Positions 7,646 through 15,796 are shown, numbered from the stretch's first letter. The stretch: DNA of 42,497 bases from an uncultured Collinsella sp. (GCA_900762015.1 CAAFEX010000103.1:1-42497); one strand, 5' to 3'. Notes: a model not told the origin generated them from the sequence alone. Program-made: numbers and translations.

Positions 7646-8287
7646 ATGTTCGATCAGTTCTACACCACGCTTGAGTCCCTGGGCATCGTGCCGGTCGTCG
7701 TCCTCGACAAGGTCGAGGACGCCGCTCCGCTCGCTCACGCCCTGATGACCGCCGGCATGAAGTCCGCCGAGGTCACCTTCCGCACCGCTTGCGCCGCCGA
7801 GTGCATCGCCGCTATGGCCGAGGCCGAGCCCGAGATGTGCGTGGGCGCCGGCACCGTCCTGACCGTCGAGCAGGTTGAGCAGGCCCGTGCCGCCGGCGCC
7901 AAGTTCATCGTCTCCCCGGGCTACAACGAGGACGTCGTCAAGCACTGCATCGACATCGACCTGCCCGTGCTGCCCGGCACCGTGACTCCCTCCGAGGTCA
8001 CCGCTGCCGTCAACCTGGGCCTCAAGGTCACCAAGTTCTTCCCCGCAGCTCAGTACGGCGGTCTCAACACCATCAAGGCCCTCGCCGCTCCGTTTGTCGG
8101 TCACCGTTTTATGCCCACCGGCGGCGTGAGCACCGCTAACGTCGAGGAGTATCTGAGCTCCTCCGCCATCATCGCCTGCGGTGGCACCTGGATGGTCAAG
8201 CCGGCCCTGTTCGCCGACGGCGACTTCTCCAAGGTTGAGCAGATCGCTCGCGAGGCCATGGACGTCGTCAAGAAGGTCCGCGCCTAA
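7646..8287 (+). CDS. kdgA: KDPG aldolase (2-dehydro-3-deoxyphosphogluconate aldolase)
   Basis: Class I aldolase that splits KDPG into pyruvate and glyceraldehyde-3-phosphate, ending the uronate route. 213 residues, normal for the family. Visible motifs are the catalytic Glu in AEVTFRT (Glu42), GAGTVLT (68-74), the Schiff-base lysine in VTKFFPA (Lys130) and the phosphate-binding PTGGV. The RBS GAAAGGA lies close upstream of ATG. It is followed at once by a strong terminator. Its partner kdgK lies upstream, separated by a structured spacer. Confidence 0.94.
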   Translation: MFDQFYTTLESLGIVPVVVLDKVEDAAPLAHALMTAGMKSAEVTFRTACAAECIAAMAEAEPEMCVGAGTVLTVEQVEQARAAGAKFIVSPGYNEDVVKHCIDIDLPVLPGTVTPSEVTAAVNLGLKVTKFFPAAQYGGLNTIKALAAPFVGHRFMPTGGVSTANVEEYLSSSAIIACGGTWMVKPALFADGDFSKVEQIAREAMDVVKKVRA

Positions 8288-8304
8288 TCCAGCTCTCTAT
8301 CGTG

Positions 8305-8337
8305 GAGGGCGCGACCTAGACCGCGCCCTCTTTTTTT
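8305..8337 (+). terminator. Terminator of kdgA
   Basis: A 9-bp GAGGGCGCG/CGCGCCCTC stem followed by seven T, starting 18 bases after the stop. Confidence 0.92.
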
Positions 8338-8338
8338 G

Positions 8339-8437
8339 AAGCGGCTCGGAAGCGTGCCGTTTCCGTCACGGACAAGAACCGAAACCGTCTTGTATGCTGA
8401 TAGAACGTGACGGAAGCGACACGCCCCCGAGCCGCTT
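8339..8437. repeat. 99-bp imperfect palindrome (MITE-like or structured RNA)
   Basis: The 31-base arms 8339-8369 and 8407-8437 are inverted repeats with four mismatches; the outer 11 bases AAGCGGCTCGG are perfect. The 37-base centre contains a second inverted repeat, ACAAGA/TCTTGT. It sits directly after the kdgA terminator. The rest of the 8288-8674 gap holds a 63-bp repeat (8595-8657) and, between 8440 and 8594, nothing I recognise. Confidence 0.7.
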
Positions 8438-8594
8438 TGCCTACTCGACTGGCAACCGCGCCCAGTTGAGCCACATCGACAAAAACCGAGCCATCAAAAC
8501 AGCTGCGTTGCCGTCTGAAGGAATGGACCCTTGCTTCCGGTCTTTTCCTCCAAGCGGCGCCGTAGCTTTTTTGTGCCCCGGTAGCGTCTCGCAC

Positions 8595-8657
8595 TTGCGG
8601 TGAAATACGGACTGTTTACGCCACCTAGGCCGCAAAACAGTCCCTATTTCACCGCAA
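8595..8657. repeat. 63-bp palindromic repeat, copy A
   Basis: Starts TTGCGGTGAAATACGGACTG and ends with the reverse complement of that arm. It lies between the convergent kdgA and GntR genes. It belongs to a family of five copies in this window, all 63 bp long. Confidence 0.85.
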
Positions 8658-8674
8658 CTTTATATGGGGATTGA

Positions 8675-9367
8675 TTAGATGAACGAGTCTTTGGACAGCT
8701 CAAAATAGTCGGGATGCACGGCGATAACCGGGCCCTGCTCCTCGGGCATCAGGTGCAAGTGCGTCTCTGCCAGATAACTCGCCGCATCGGTATCGCCCCT
8801 CTTAATGGCCTCGAGAATCCGGCGATGCTGCCGACGAATCGGCTCCCAATCCAGATCCTGCGACACCATACGCAGCCAGTTGTATCGCTCAAAATGCGTA
8901 TTGACGCTCTTCATCCAATCCCACAACATGTGGCGGCCGGCAATCTCAAAACACGTCTCATGGAACAGGTTGTCCAGATCGAAAAAGCGACGTGTTTCGC
9001 TATGGTCGAGCGACTCGGACTCGGCAAGAATCTGCTCGAGCCGATGCTTTTGCTCGGGCGTGGCGGCAGAACAGCATTTAATGAGTACGCTTCTCTCGAG
9101 TTTCTCGCGCAAGAAACAAGCGTTCTCGGCGCGCTCCATGCTGATTTTTGAGACATAGGTGCCGCTTTTGGGACGCGTTTCCACCAGCTCCTGCTCACGC
9201 AGGCGCACAAAGGACTCGCGAATGGGCGTGCGCCCGATTCCCGTCTCCTTTTCCAGACCAATCGCCGAAAGGCGCGTGCCGGGCTTGAGCTCGGCATAGA
9301 TGATCTTGGAGCGCAATGCGTTGTATGCCTGGTCTTGCAGGCTCTGATAATGCTGGTGTTGTTCCAT
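8675..9367 (-). CDS. GntR-family regulator, FadR/FCD subfamily
   Basis: 230 residues: an N-terminal winged helix (about 8-75, with GTRLSAIGLEKETGIGRTPI and a wing ending RPKSGTYVS) and a C-terminal all-helical FCD ligand domain (about 80-215). Candidate metal ligands of the FCD pocket are Asp and His in DLDNLFHET and later His residues. FCD proteins sense small acids, often sugar acids. It lies downstream of and in the same direction as the dehydratase/GntP genes but is separated from them by a terminator, so its target is uncertain. The start at 9367 is preceded by GAGGG; a 5' extension is possible in frame but has no RBS. Confidence 0.85.
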   Translation of the reverse strand: MEQHQHYQSLQDQAYNALRSKIIYAELKPGTRLSAIGLEKETGIGRTPIRESFVRLREQELVETRPKSGTYVSKISMERAENACFLREKLERSVLIKCCSAATPEQKHRLEQILAESESLDHSETRRFFDLDNLFHETCFEIAGRHMLWDWMKSVNTHFERYNWLRMVSQDLDWEPIRRQHRRILEAIKRGDTDAASYLAETHLHLMPEEQGPVIAVHPDYFELSKDSFI

Positions 9368-9438
9368 AAAGCCCTCGGATAAACCCTCGGTTTGTCGAAT
9401 ATCACCACGTAATACTATCGCATCCCCCATCTCCTCAT

Positions 9439-9501
9439 TTACGGCGAAATAGGAGCCGCTGGCGACACCCGCGCCGTCAAACTATCCCCAATTCGGCGCA
9501 A
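9439..9501. repeat. 63-bp palindromic repeat, degenerate copy E
   Basis: TTACGGCGAAATAGGA at the left and ATTCGGCGCAA at the right match the repeat arms with several substitutions. The length is again exactly 63 bp, which supports common origin. It lies upstream of the GntR gene. Confidence 0.5.
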
Positions 9502-9547
9502 CTTCCAACCAGTCATTTAGGGACGAGGCTTTTAGCTAAGGTTGAAC

Positions 9548-9585
9548 AAAAAAGCTCCGAGCTCGTGCAAGCTCGGAGCTTTTCG
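9548..9585 (-). terminator. Terminator of the sugar-acid dehydratase operon
   Basis: A 13-bp stem AAAGCTCCGAGCT/AGCTCGGAGCTTT with a 6-nt loop. On the minus strand it ends in a run of six T. It is symmetrical enough to work in both directions. Confidence 0.88.
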
Positions 9586-9627
9586 TGCCGCGCATCTATG
9601 AGAGGAGATATTTGATGCGCATGGGCG

Positions 9628-11406
9628 CTACTCCATGTAGCCACCCTGAATGGCGGAAACTGCATGCTCGGTAAAGAACTTGAGCGTGCCGGAGGTATAG
9701 CGATTAGCCTTGGGCTTCCAAGCGGCTCGGCGCTCGGCCAGGACGGCGTCGACCTCAGCCGGCTCCATCTCCTTGCCGGCGATGCCCACGATGGACAGCG
9801 AGCGCTCGGGGATGTTGATCTGGATCAGATCACCTTCCTCGATCAGGGCAATCGGGCCGCCCACGGCAGCCTCGGGCGAAACGTGACCGATAGCCGGGCC
9901 CTTGGAGGCGCCGGAGAAGCGGCCGTCGGTGATGAGGGCAATGCTCGCACCCAGCTCGGGATCGCTGGCGATAGCCTCAGTGGTGTAGAACATCTCGGGC
10001 ATTCCGGAACCCTTGGGACCCTCATAGCGAATGATAACGGCATCGCCGGGCTTGACCTCATGCGTCAGGACGGCGTGAATGGCGTCCTCCTCGCAGTCGA
10101 ACGGACGGGCCTTGAGCGTAGCCTGGAACATCTCGCGCGGAACGACGGTGTGCTTGACGACCGCGCCCTCGGGAGCAAGATTGCCGTGGAGGATGGCGAT
10201 GGAACCGTCGGTGCCGAAGGCCTGGTCAAACGGACGGATGATGTCCTCGCGCTTGAGATTCCACTTCTCAAGGTAACGACCGCACTTCTCGTAGTAACCG
10301 TTGTTCTTGAGGTCCTCGAGGTTCTCGCCGAGAGTCTTGCCGGTGACGGTCATAACGTCGAGGTGGAGCATCGACTTGATCTCCTCCATAATGCGCGGCA
10401 CGCCGCCCGCATAGTAGAAGAACTGCGCCGGCCACTCGCCTGCGGGGCGAACGTTGAGCAGGTAGTGGGCGCCACGGTGCAGGCGATCGAAATCGTCGGC
10501 GGACATCTCGATGCCAAACTCGCGGGCGATCGCGGGGATGTGCAGCAGCGAGTTGGTTGAGCCGGAGATGGCACCGTGGACCATAATGAGGTTCTCGAAG
10601 GACTCCTTGGTCACGATGTCGCGCGGGCACAGGTTGTGTTCGGAGAGCCACACGGACTGGCGGCCGGCCTCGCGGGCAAACTCGCGCAGGTCGGAGCTGG
10701 TAGCGGGCAGCAGGGCGGTACCGGGGAGCATGAGGCCCAGGGCCTCGGCGGTAACCTGCATGGTTGAGGCGGTGCCCATAAAGGAGCAGGCGCCGCAGCT
10801 GGGGCAGGCGTTGTGCTTGGCGAACTCGAGCTCCTCGCGGGAGATCTCGCCGCGCTCGTAGCGGGCCGAGATAGCGCCGAGCTGCTCCAGGGTCAGCAGG
10901 TCGGGGCCGGCATCCATGACGCCGCCGGTGACGACGATCGAGGGGATGTTGATGCGGCCCATGGCCATGAGGTTCGCAGGCAGGCCCTTATCGCAGCTGG
11001 CGACAAAGACGCCGGCATCGAACGGGGTGGCCTTGGCATGGATCTCGATCATGTTGGCGATCATGTCGCGACTGGGCAGCGAGTAGTTGATGCCGTCGTG
11101 GCCCTGGGCCTCGCCGTCGCAGATATCGGTGCAGAAGTAACGGGCGCCGTGACCGCCAGCCTCGGCAACGCCAGCACGGACCTCCTCGACCAACTCAAAC
11201 AGGCCGGCAGAACCCGGGTGCGAGTCGCCAAACGTCGACTCGATAATGACCTGCGGCTTGTCCAGATCCTCGATGGTCCAGCCAGATCCCAGACGCAGCG
11301 GGTCCATCTCGGGGCTGATGGTGCGAAACTTGCCGGAACGCGGCTGCAGCTTGGCAACCAGGTCGGCTGTCTCCTGCTGAATCTGTACCTTGGTCTTCTC
11401 GTCCAT
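9628..11406 (-). CDS. IlvD/Edd-family dehydratase, probably aldonate (sugar-acid) dehydratase
   Basis: 592 residues of the dihydroxyacid/6-phosphogluconate dehydratase family, iron-sulfur enzymes that make 2-keto-3-deoxy acids. ASCDKGLPANLMAMGR and CPSCGACSFMGTASTM supply cluster cysteines. The usual first-ligand motif (PCN) is absent; that region reads STFGDSHPGSAG, and a Cys occurs later in DICDGEAQG. This pattern and GSTNSLLHIPAIA recall E. coli YjhG/YagF (xylonate dehydratase type) more than IlvD. With a GntP permease upstream in the same operon, an imported aldonate (for example gluconate, giving KDG) is the likely substrate; a role in valine synthesis is unlikely. The RBS GAGGAG lies close to ATG at 11406. 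Confidence 0.82.
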   Translation of the reverse strand: MDEKTKVQIQQETADLVAKLQPRSGKFRTISPEMDPLRLGSGWTIEDLDKPQVIIESTFGDSHPGSAGLFELVEEVRAGVAEAGGHGARYFCTDICDGEAQGHDGINYSLPSRDMIANMIEIHAKATPFDAGVFVASCDKGLPANLMAMGRINIPSIVVTGGVMDAGPDLLTLEQLGAISARYERGEISREELEFAKHNACPSCGACSFMGTASTMQVTAEALGLMLPGTALLPATSSDLREFAREAGRQSVWLSEHNLCPRDIVTKESFENLIMVHGAISGSTNSLLHIPAIAREFGIEMSADDFDRLHRGAHYLLNVRPAGEWPAQFFYYAGGVPRIMEEIKSMLHLDVMTVTGKTLGENLEDLKNNGYYEKCGRYLEKWNLKREDIIRPFDQAFGTDGSIAILHGNLAPEGAVVKHTVVPREMFQATLKARPFDCEEDAIHAVLTHEVKPGDAVIIRYEGPKGSGMPEMFYTTEAIASDPELGASIALITDGRFSGASKGPAIGHVSPEAAVGGPIALIEEGDLIQINIPERSLSIVGIAGKEMEPAEVDAVLAERRAAWKPKANRYTSGTLKFFTEHAVSAIQGGYME

Positions 11407-11504
11407 GATGCTCTCCTCTTTAGATTTAAACGGTGTACCAATCGTTGGTTAATGAATCAGGTGTAAATGGGTACCGAGCGATGCACTCGGCGAAAGATGT
11501 TTAG

Positions 11505-12866
11505 CTAGGCGAAGAACGAAATCACCAGGGCGCAGGCAAGACCCGAAAGGCCGATGAGCGTCTCCATAACGGTCCAGGACTTGAGGGTGGTCTTCTCGTC
11601 AATCTCCAGGAACGAGGAGCACATCCAAAAACCGGCATCGTTGACGTGCGAGAGGGCCGTGGCACCGCCGCAGATGGCAAGACAGATAGCGGCACGCATG
11701 AGCACTGAGGCTCCGGCAACCGCGGGCATGGCGGCCATAATGCCCGATGCCATGGTCATAGCGACGATGGAGCTGCCGACAGAGGCACGCACCATGACGG
11801 CAATCAAAAAGGCAACGACCACCAAAGGCAGCGGTGAGGCCTCGAGCATAGGGCCGATAACCTGGCCCAAGCCGCAGTCCTGCAGCATCCAGCGGATCAC
11901 GCCGCCGCAGGCAATGACCAGCAAGATCATGCCGACGGGCTTAAGAGAGCGGTCGAGCAGAGCCTTGAGCTCGGCGCCGGAGTAGCCTCGGCGCGCGCCC
12001 AGCAGATACATCGCGACGAGCGTGGCGAGCGTCAAAGCGACGAACGGCTTGCCCAGGAAGGCGAGAATCGAGGCGAGCTCAGCGGGCATGGGGATATAAG
12101 AGGACAACGTGCCCAGCAAAATCAGACAAAGCGGCGTGAGCACGATGGCAAGCACCATGCCAAAGGAGGGAAGCTCCTTTTCGTCGCTCGCACCCTCGGC
12201 AGAGGTAAAGTGCTCCGGAACATCGGTAAAAATGCGACCGCCCACGTTGCGGCCCCAGATGACGCCGGCAATCGCCATGGCGATGAAGGCGGTGGGGATA
12301 CCGACGAGGATCATGGTGCCCAGGTCGACACTGAGCGTGCCGGCGACCAGAACCGACCCGGCAGATGGCGGCACAAACGCATAGCCAGCGGCAAGTCCCG
12401 CGAGCAGCGCGATGCCGTAGTAGAGGGTCGACTTCTTGGTCTGCGACGCCACACTAAAGGCAAGCGGGATCAAAACGACCACGCCGGCCTCAAAGAACAC
12501 CGTGGTGCCGATGACCAAACCGGTGATGCCCAGCGCCCAGCTGGAGTGGCCCCGGCCAAAGGTGTCAATGAAGGTCTGGGCGATCTTCTTGGCGCCGCCG
12601 CTCTCCTCCAAAATCTGGCCGAACATCGAACCTAAGCCAATGAGCAGGGCGATGTTTTGCAGCGTGGTGCCCACGCCCTTGGTGACGGTGTCTGCCACCA
12701 TATCGAGCGGCATGCCGGCTCCGATACCGATCACGAGCGCCGAGACCATCATCGACAGCACGGGGTGCAGCTTGAACTTGATGATGAGCGCAAGCAGCAG
12801 CGCGATGCCCACGATGGCGGCGATGACCAGCCTGGTGGGATCAGCCATAAACGTTGGGTCTGACAT
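11505..12866 (-). CDS. GntP-family gluconate/sugar-acid:H+ symporter
   Basis: 453-residue integral membrane protein with about 12-14 hydrophobic segments and no soluble domain. Family features include the N-terminal VIAAIVGIALLLALIIKFK, SGGAKKIAQTFIDTFG, VFFEAGVVVLIPLAF, VPPSAGS and the late segment GGATALSHVNDAGFW. GntP-family transporters import gluconate and related acids. The dehydratase follows 98 bases downstream on the same strand, which fits uptake followed by dehydration. RBS GGAGGAAAG. Three to four TCTGATG/CATCAGA half-sites lie just upstream, suggesting control by the divergent FCD regulator. Confidence 0.9.
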   Translation of the reverse strand: MSDPTFMADPTRLVIAAIVGIALLLALIIKFKLHPVLSMMVSALVIGIGAGMPLDMVADTVTKGVGTTLQNIALLIGLGSMFGQILEESGGAKKIAQTFIDTFGRGHSSWALGITGLVIGTTVFFEAGVVVLIPLAFSVASQTKKSTLYYGIALLAGLAAGYAFVPPSAGSVLVAGTLSVDLGTMILVGIPTAFIAMAIAGVIWGRNVGGRIFTDVPEHFTSAEGASDEKELPSFGMVLAIVLTPLCLILLGTLSSYIPMPAELASILAFLGKPFVALTLATLVAMYLLGARRGYSGAELKALLDRSLKPVGMILLVIACGGVIRWMLQDCGLGQVIGPMLEASPLPLVVVAFLIAVMVRASVGSSIVAMTMASGIMAAMPAVAGASVLMRAAICLAICGGATALSHVNDAGFWMCSSFLEIDEKTTLKSWTVMETLIGLSGLACALVISFFA

Positions 12867-12879
12867 CTTTCCTCCAATT

Positions 12880-12973
12880 CATCAGACCTTTTGAATTCGT
12901 CTGATGACTATAGCGTGTTTTAGAAAGGTCTGATGTTTCATTTTGGAATTTGTTCGAAATACATCTGATGTAT
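12880..12973. promoter_or_regulatory. Operator cluster for a GntR/FCD regulator
   Basis: CATCAGAC (12880), GTCTGATG (12899), GGTCTGATG (12927) and the near-perfect palindrome ATACATCTGATGTAT (12959-12973) share the same half-site. The first two form an inverted pair (ATCAGAC, 11 bases, GTCTGAT). They cover the promoter of the GntP gene. Confidence 0.7.
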
Positions 12974-13100
12974 TTAGTAAACGGTCGTATTTGCGCTGCG
13001 AACGGTATATCTAAGCCGCCCGACTCAAATCCAGCGGCCAATATCGCATCCGTGGTGCGCTAAAATAGCTCAGATGAATTTTGTAATGAAAGGTATAGCT

Positions 13101-13793
13101 ATGGCCCGCGCCGAATCGGGACTCCCCGAGCAAATATCGGAGAAAATCATTCAATTGATTCTGGATGAACACCTTGAGCAAGGCGATCGCCTGCCTAAGG
13201 AAACCGTGCTGGTCGAGCGCCTGGGTGCCGGCAGGAGCACCGTGCGCGAGGCCATGAAGCTGCTGCAGTCGCGCAACATCGTGCGCATTAAGCAGGGTTC
13301 GGGCACCTATGTGGCATCGAACCCCGGCGTTGCCGACGACCCGCTGGGCTTTACCTTTATCGGCGATAAGCAGCGCCTGGCGCGCGACCTGCTCGAGGTG
13401 CGCTTTATGATCGAGCCGCAGATGGCAAGCATGGCCGCCGAGCACGCGACCGAAGACCAGATTATATGCATCCGCGAGCTCTGCGATGAGTCCCAGCGCC
13501 TGGCCGAGGCCGGCGAGGACTACTCCGCCGCCGACACCGCTTTCCACAACGCCATTGCCGAGAGCTGCGGTAACCTCGTCGTCCCTCGCCTGATGGGTGT
13601 GCTCAAGGCATCCGTTCCCCTCTTTATCGACGTAACGGGCAAAAAGCTCGTCGAGGAGACCATCCGCACGCACCGCGGCGTGGCCGACGCCATCGAGGCG
13701 CGCAACCCCACCGCCGCGCACGACGCCATGTATCTGCACCTGGTCTACAACCGCAACATGATCGCGGAAGGCGCGATGGCGAAAAGCGAGTAA
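13101..13793 (+). CDS. GntR-family regulator, FCD subfamily, divergent from the GntP operon
   Basis: 230 residues with a GntR winged helix (about 8-75; LPKETVLVERLGAGRSTVREA) and an FCD domain (about 95-220; DTAFHNAIAESCG and THRGVADAIEARNP hold typical metal-pocket residues). The start at 13101 was chosen because GAAAGG lies 8 bases upstream; an in-frame ATG at 13074 lacks a clear RBS. Because it is divergent from the permease-dehydratase genes and the TCTGATG sites lie between, it is the best candidate to bind them. It is followed by the uronate SDR gene in the same direction, but an operator region lies between. Confidence 0.88.
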   Translation: MARAESGLPEQISEKIIQLILDEHLEQGDRLPKETVLVERLGAGRSTVREAMKLLQSRNIVRIKQGSGTYVASNPGVADDPLGFTFIGDKQRLARDLLEVRFMIEPQMASMAAEHATEDQIICIRELCDESQRLAEAGEDYSAADTAFHNAIAESCGNLVVPRLMGVLKASVPLFIDVTGKKLVEETIRTHRGVADAIEARNPTAAHDAMYLHLVYNRNMIAEGAMAKSE

Positions 13794-13812
13794 GGGCATC
13801 GCGACAACCGAT

Positions 13813-13847
13813 TTCAACCGTTCACCTTTTAAAAGTGAACGTTCACC
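13813..13847. promoter_or_regulatory. TGAACGTTCA-type operator upstream of the SDR/isomerase genes
   Basis: GTGAACGTTCAC (13835-13846) is a perfect palindrome with the central CG of LacI-type sites. A partial second copy (TTCAACCGTTCAC, 13813-13825) adjoins it. The same motif occurs before the GH105, transporter and uxaC genes. A candidate -10, TATACT, lies at about 13889. Confidence 0.72.
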
Positions 13848-13951
13848 TATTTTTAGGAGAATAGGGGCGTCAATTCCTCCGCTTCTCCTATACTGAGCTT
13901 GTATTAAAAGCAAGACTTATATAGATGAACGTTTCTTTTGAAAGGATCGCT

Positions 13952-14761
13952 ATGTCTGATCTTATGGACAGCTTCCGCCTGGATGGCAAGGTCGCACTCG
14001 TGACCGGCGCCACCTACGGCATTGGCATGGCCATTGCCGAGGCGCTCGGCGAGGCCGGCGCCAAGATCGCCTTTAACGCCCGCCACGCCGACAAGGTAGC
14101 CGAGGCCGAGAAGCACTACCGCGCGCTGGGCTTTGAGGCTCATGGTTACGTGGCAGACGTCACCGACGAGGCCGTCGTTGCCGAGCTCATCGCCAAGATC
14201 GAGGCCGACTTTGGCACCACGCCCGACATCCTGGTCAACAACGCCGGCGTCATTCAGCGCACACCCATGCTCGACATGAGCGCCGAGGACTTCCGCCGCG
14301 TCGTCGATATCGACCTCAACGCACCGTTTATCGTCTCCAAGGCCTGCCTGCCCGGCATGATCGCCAAGGGTCACGGCAAGATCATCAACATCTGCTCGAT
14401 GATGAGCGAGCTTGGCCGCGAGACCATCGCTGGCTACGCCGCTGCCAAGGGCGGACTCAAGATGCTCACCAAGAATATCTGCTCCGAGTTTGGCGAGGCC
14501 AACATCCAGTGCAACGGCATTGGGCCTGGCTATATCGCCACGCCGCAGACCGCGCCGCTGCGCGAGACGCAGCCCGATGGCAGCCGTCACCCGTTTGACC
14601 AGTTCATCATCGCCAAGACCCCGGCCGCCCGTTGGGGCACGCCCGAGGACCTGAAGGGCCCCGCCGTGTTCCTGGCCTCCGATGCCTCGAACTTCGTCAA
14701 CGGCCACATCCTCTACGTCGACGGCGGCATTCTGGCCTATATCGGCAAACAGCCGCAGTAG
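13952..14761 (+). CDS. kduD: SDR-family 2-keto-3-deoxy-sugar acid dehydrogenase (KduD/DhuD type)
   Basis: 269-residue short-chain dehydrogenase. It has the cofactor motif TGATYGIG (18-25), NNAG (96-99) and the catalytic Ser149, Tyr162 and Lys166 (YAAAK). By context it interconverts 2,5-diketo-3-deoxygluconate (the product of the isomerase encoded next) and KDG. KduD and the streptococcal DhuD do this step; the two cannot be told apart here by eye. The start at 13952 has GAAAGGA upstream; an in-frame ATG nine codons earlier lacks one. It lies downstream of a TGAACGTTCA operator, consistent with pectin control. Confidence 0.85.
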   Translation: MSDLMDSFRLDGKVALVTGATYGIGMAIAEALGEAGAKIAFNARHADKVAEAEKHYRALGFEAHGYVADVTDEAVVAELIAKIEADFGTTPDILVNNAGVIQRTPMLDMSAEDFRRVVDIDLNAPFIVSKACLPGMIAKGHGKIINICSMMSELGRETIAGYAAAKGGLKMLTKNICSEFGEANIQCNGIGPGYIATPQTAPLRETQPDGSRHPFDQFIIAKTPAARWGTPEDLKGPAVFLASDASNFVNGHILYVDGGILAYIGKQPQ

Positions 14762-14795
14762 GCTGCGGCCGCGTGAGCCACGCCATCTCGCGGCT

Positions 14796-14961
14796 CATTC
14801 GTCGGGCATGGCCAAAAGGCCTATGCCCTCCTCTTTCGCGGCGAACAGCCCAGCAGGCGCTGCGCGGGCCTGAGGCGGGCATCTTGCCTTTCATTCGTCG
14901 GTCGCGTACCCAAGTACGCTTCCCTCCTCTTTCAAGGCAATCTGCTCCGCCTCAAGCCCGC
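14796..14961. repeat. Two 42-bp hairpin modules in the SDR-isomerase spacer
   Basis: Module 1 (14796-14837) and module 2 (14892-14933) both begin CATTCGTCGG and end CCTCCTCTTTC. Between these fixed ends each has a different hairpin: GCATGGCC/GGCCTATGC in the first, GCGTAC/GTACGC in the second. They lie exactly 96 bp apart. Module 2 is enclosed by an outer inverted repeat (14864-14878 with 14947-14961). The rest of the 14762-15088 gap is the 63-bp repeat copy B. Confidence 0.65.
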
Positions 14962-14999
14962 TCGCTCACCGCGCTCCCACATTTAGGTTCATTTAGTAG

Positions 15000-15062
15000 T
15001 TGCGGTGAAATAGGGATTAATTTTGGCTTCTACTAGGCAAGACAGTCCGTATTTCACCGCAA
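15000..15062. repeat. 63-bp palindromic repeat, copy B
   Basis: Starts TTGCGGTGAAATAGGGATTA and ends GACAGTCCGTATTTCACCGC plus AA. It ends about 15 bases before the RBS of the isomerase gene, inside the transcribed region if the SDR and isomerase are cotranscribed. Confidence 0.85.
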
Positions 15063-15088
15063 GTTAGAAATAGGAAAGGTATTTCGCA

Positions 15089-15730
15089 ATGAAGATCGCT
15101 CTCATCAACGAGAACTCCCAGAACTCCAAGAACCCCATGATCGAGGCTGCCCTTAAGAAGGTTGTCGAGCCCATGGGCCACACCGTCTTTAACTACGGTA
15201 TGTATGCCGATGCCGACTCCAAGCCGCTCACCTACGTGCAGAACGGCATCCTTGCCGCCGTGCTGCTCAACTCCGGCGCTGCCGACTATGTCGTGACCGG
15301 CTGCGGCACCGGCGAGGGCGCCATGCTCGCCTGCAACTCCTTCCCCGGCGTGCTGTGCGGCCATGTCGCCGACCCGCTGGATGCTTACACCTTCGCCCAG
15401 GTCAACGACGGTAACGCCGTCGCCATGCCCTTCGCCCTCAAGAACGGCTGGGGCCAGGAGCTCAACCTCGAGTACACCTTCGAGAAGCTCTTCGGCTTCG
15501 GCTCGGGCAACGGCTATCCTGCCGAGCGCGTTGAGCCCGAGCAGCGCAACAAGAAGATCCTCGACGGCGTCCGCGCTGTGACCATGCGTCCGCTCGTCGA
15601 CGTCCTGGGCGAGATCGACCAGGATCTGGTCAAGGGCGCCCTGGCTGGCGAGCACTTCCAGGAGTACTTCTTCGCCAACGCCACCGACGAGGCCATCATC
15701 GCCAAGGTCAAGGAGATCCTGGGGCTCTAA
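15089..15730 (+). CDS. RpiB/LacA/LacB-family sugar isomerase, probable 4-deoxy-5-keto-uronate isomerase (DhuI type)
   Basis: 213 residues with an RpiB-like core: MKIALINENSQ at the start and the active-site loop TGCGTGEGAMLACNS (about 70-85). It is longer than plain RpiB (about 150) because of a C-terminal extension. In streptococcal glycosaminoglycan loci an RpiB-family protein (DhuI) replaces KduI as the isomerase of the linear unsaturated uronate product, next to an SDR partner (DhuD), kdgK and kdgA. The same set is found here, and no KduI gene is visible. The function is inferred from that context. The RBS is GGAAAGG, followed by ATG at 15089. Confidence 0.78.
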   Translation: MKIALINENSQNSKNPMIEAALKKVVEPMGHTVFNYGMYADADSKPLTYVQNGILAAVLLNSGAADYVVTGCGTGEGAMLACNSFPGVLCGHVADPLDAYTFAQVNDGNAVAMPFALKNGWGQELNLEYTFEKLFGFGSGNGYPAERVEPEQRNKKILDGVRAVTMRPLVDVLGEIDQDLVKGALAGEHFQEYFFANATDEAIIAKVKEILGL

Positions 15731-15757
15731 TCGCACGACTCATTGCAGCTAACGCAA

Positions 15758-15796
15758 GCGGCGGTCGTCCCACGTACGGGACGGCCGTCGCTTTTT
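15758..15796 (+). terminator. Terminator of the SDR/isomerase transcript
   Basis: A hairpin with about 14 paired bases (AGCGGCGGTCGTCCC against GGGACGGCCGTCGCT, two G-T pairs) followed by TTTTT. Confidence 0.85.

Noticed and set aside
9628..11406. ilvD of branched-chain amino acid synthesis
   Set aside because: The operon partner is a GntP permease, no other ilv gene is present, and the motifs fit sugar-acid dehydratases better.
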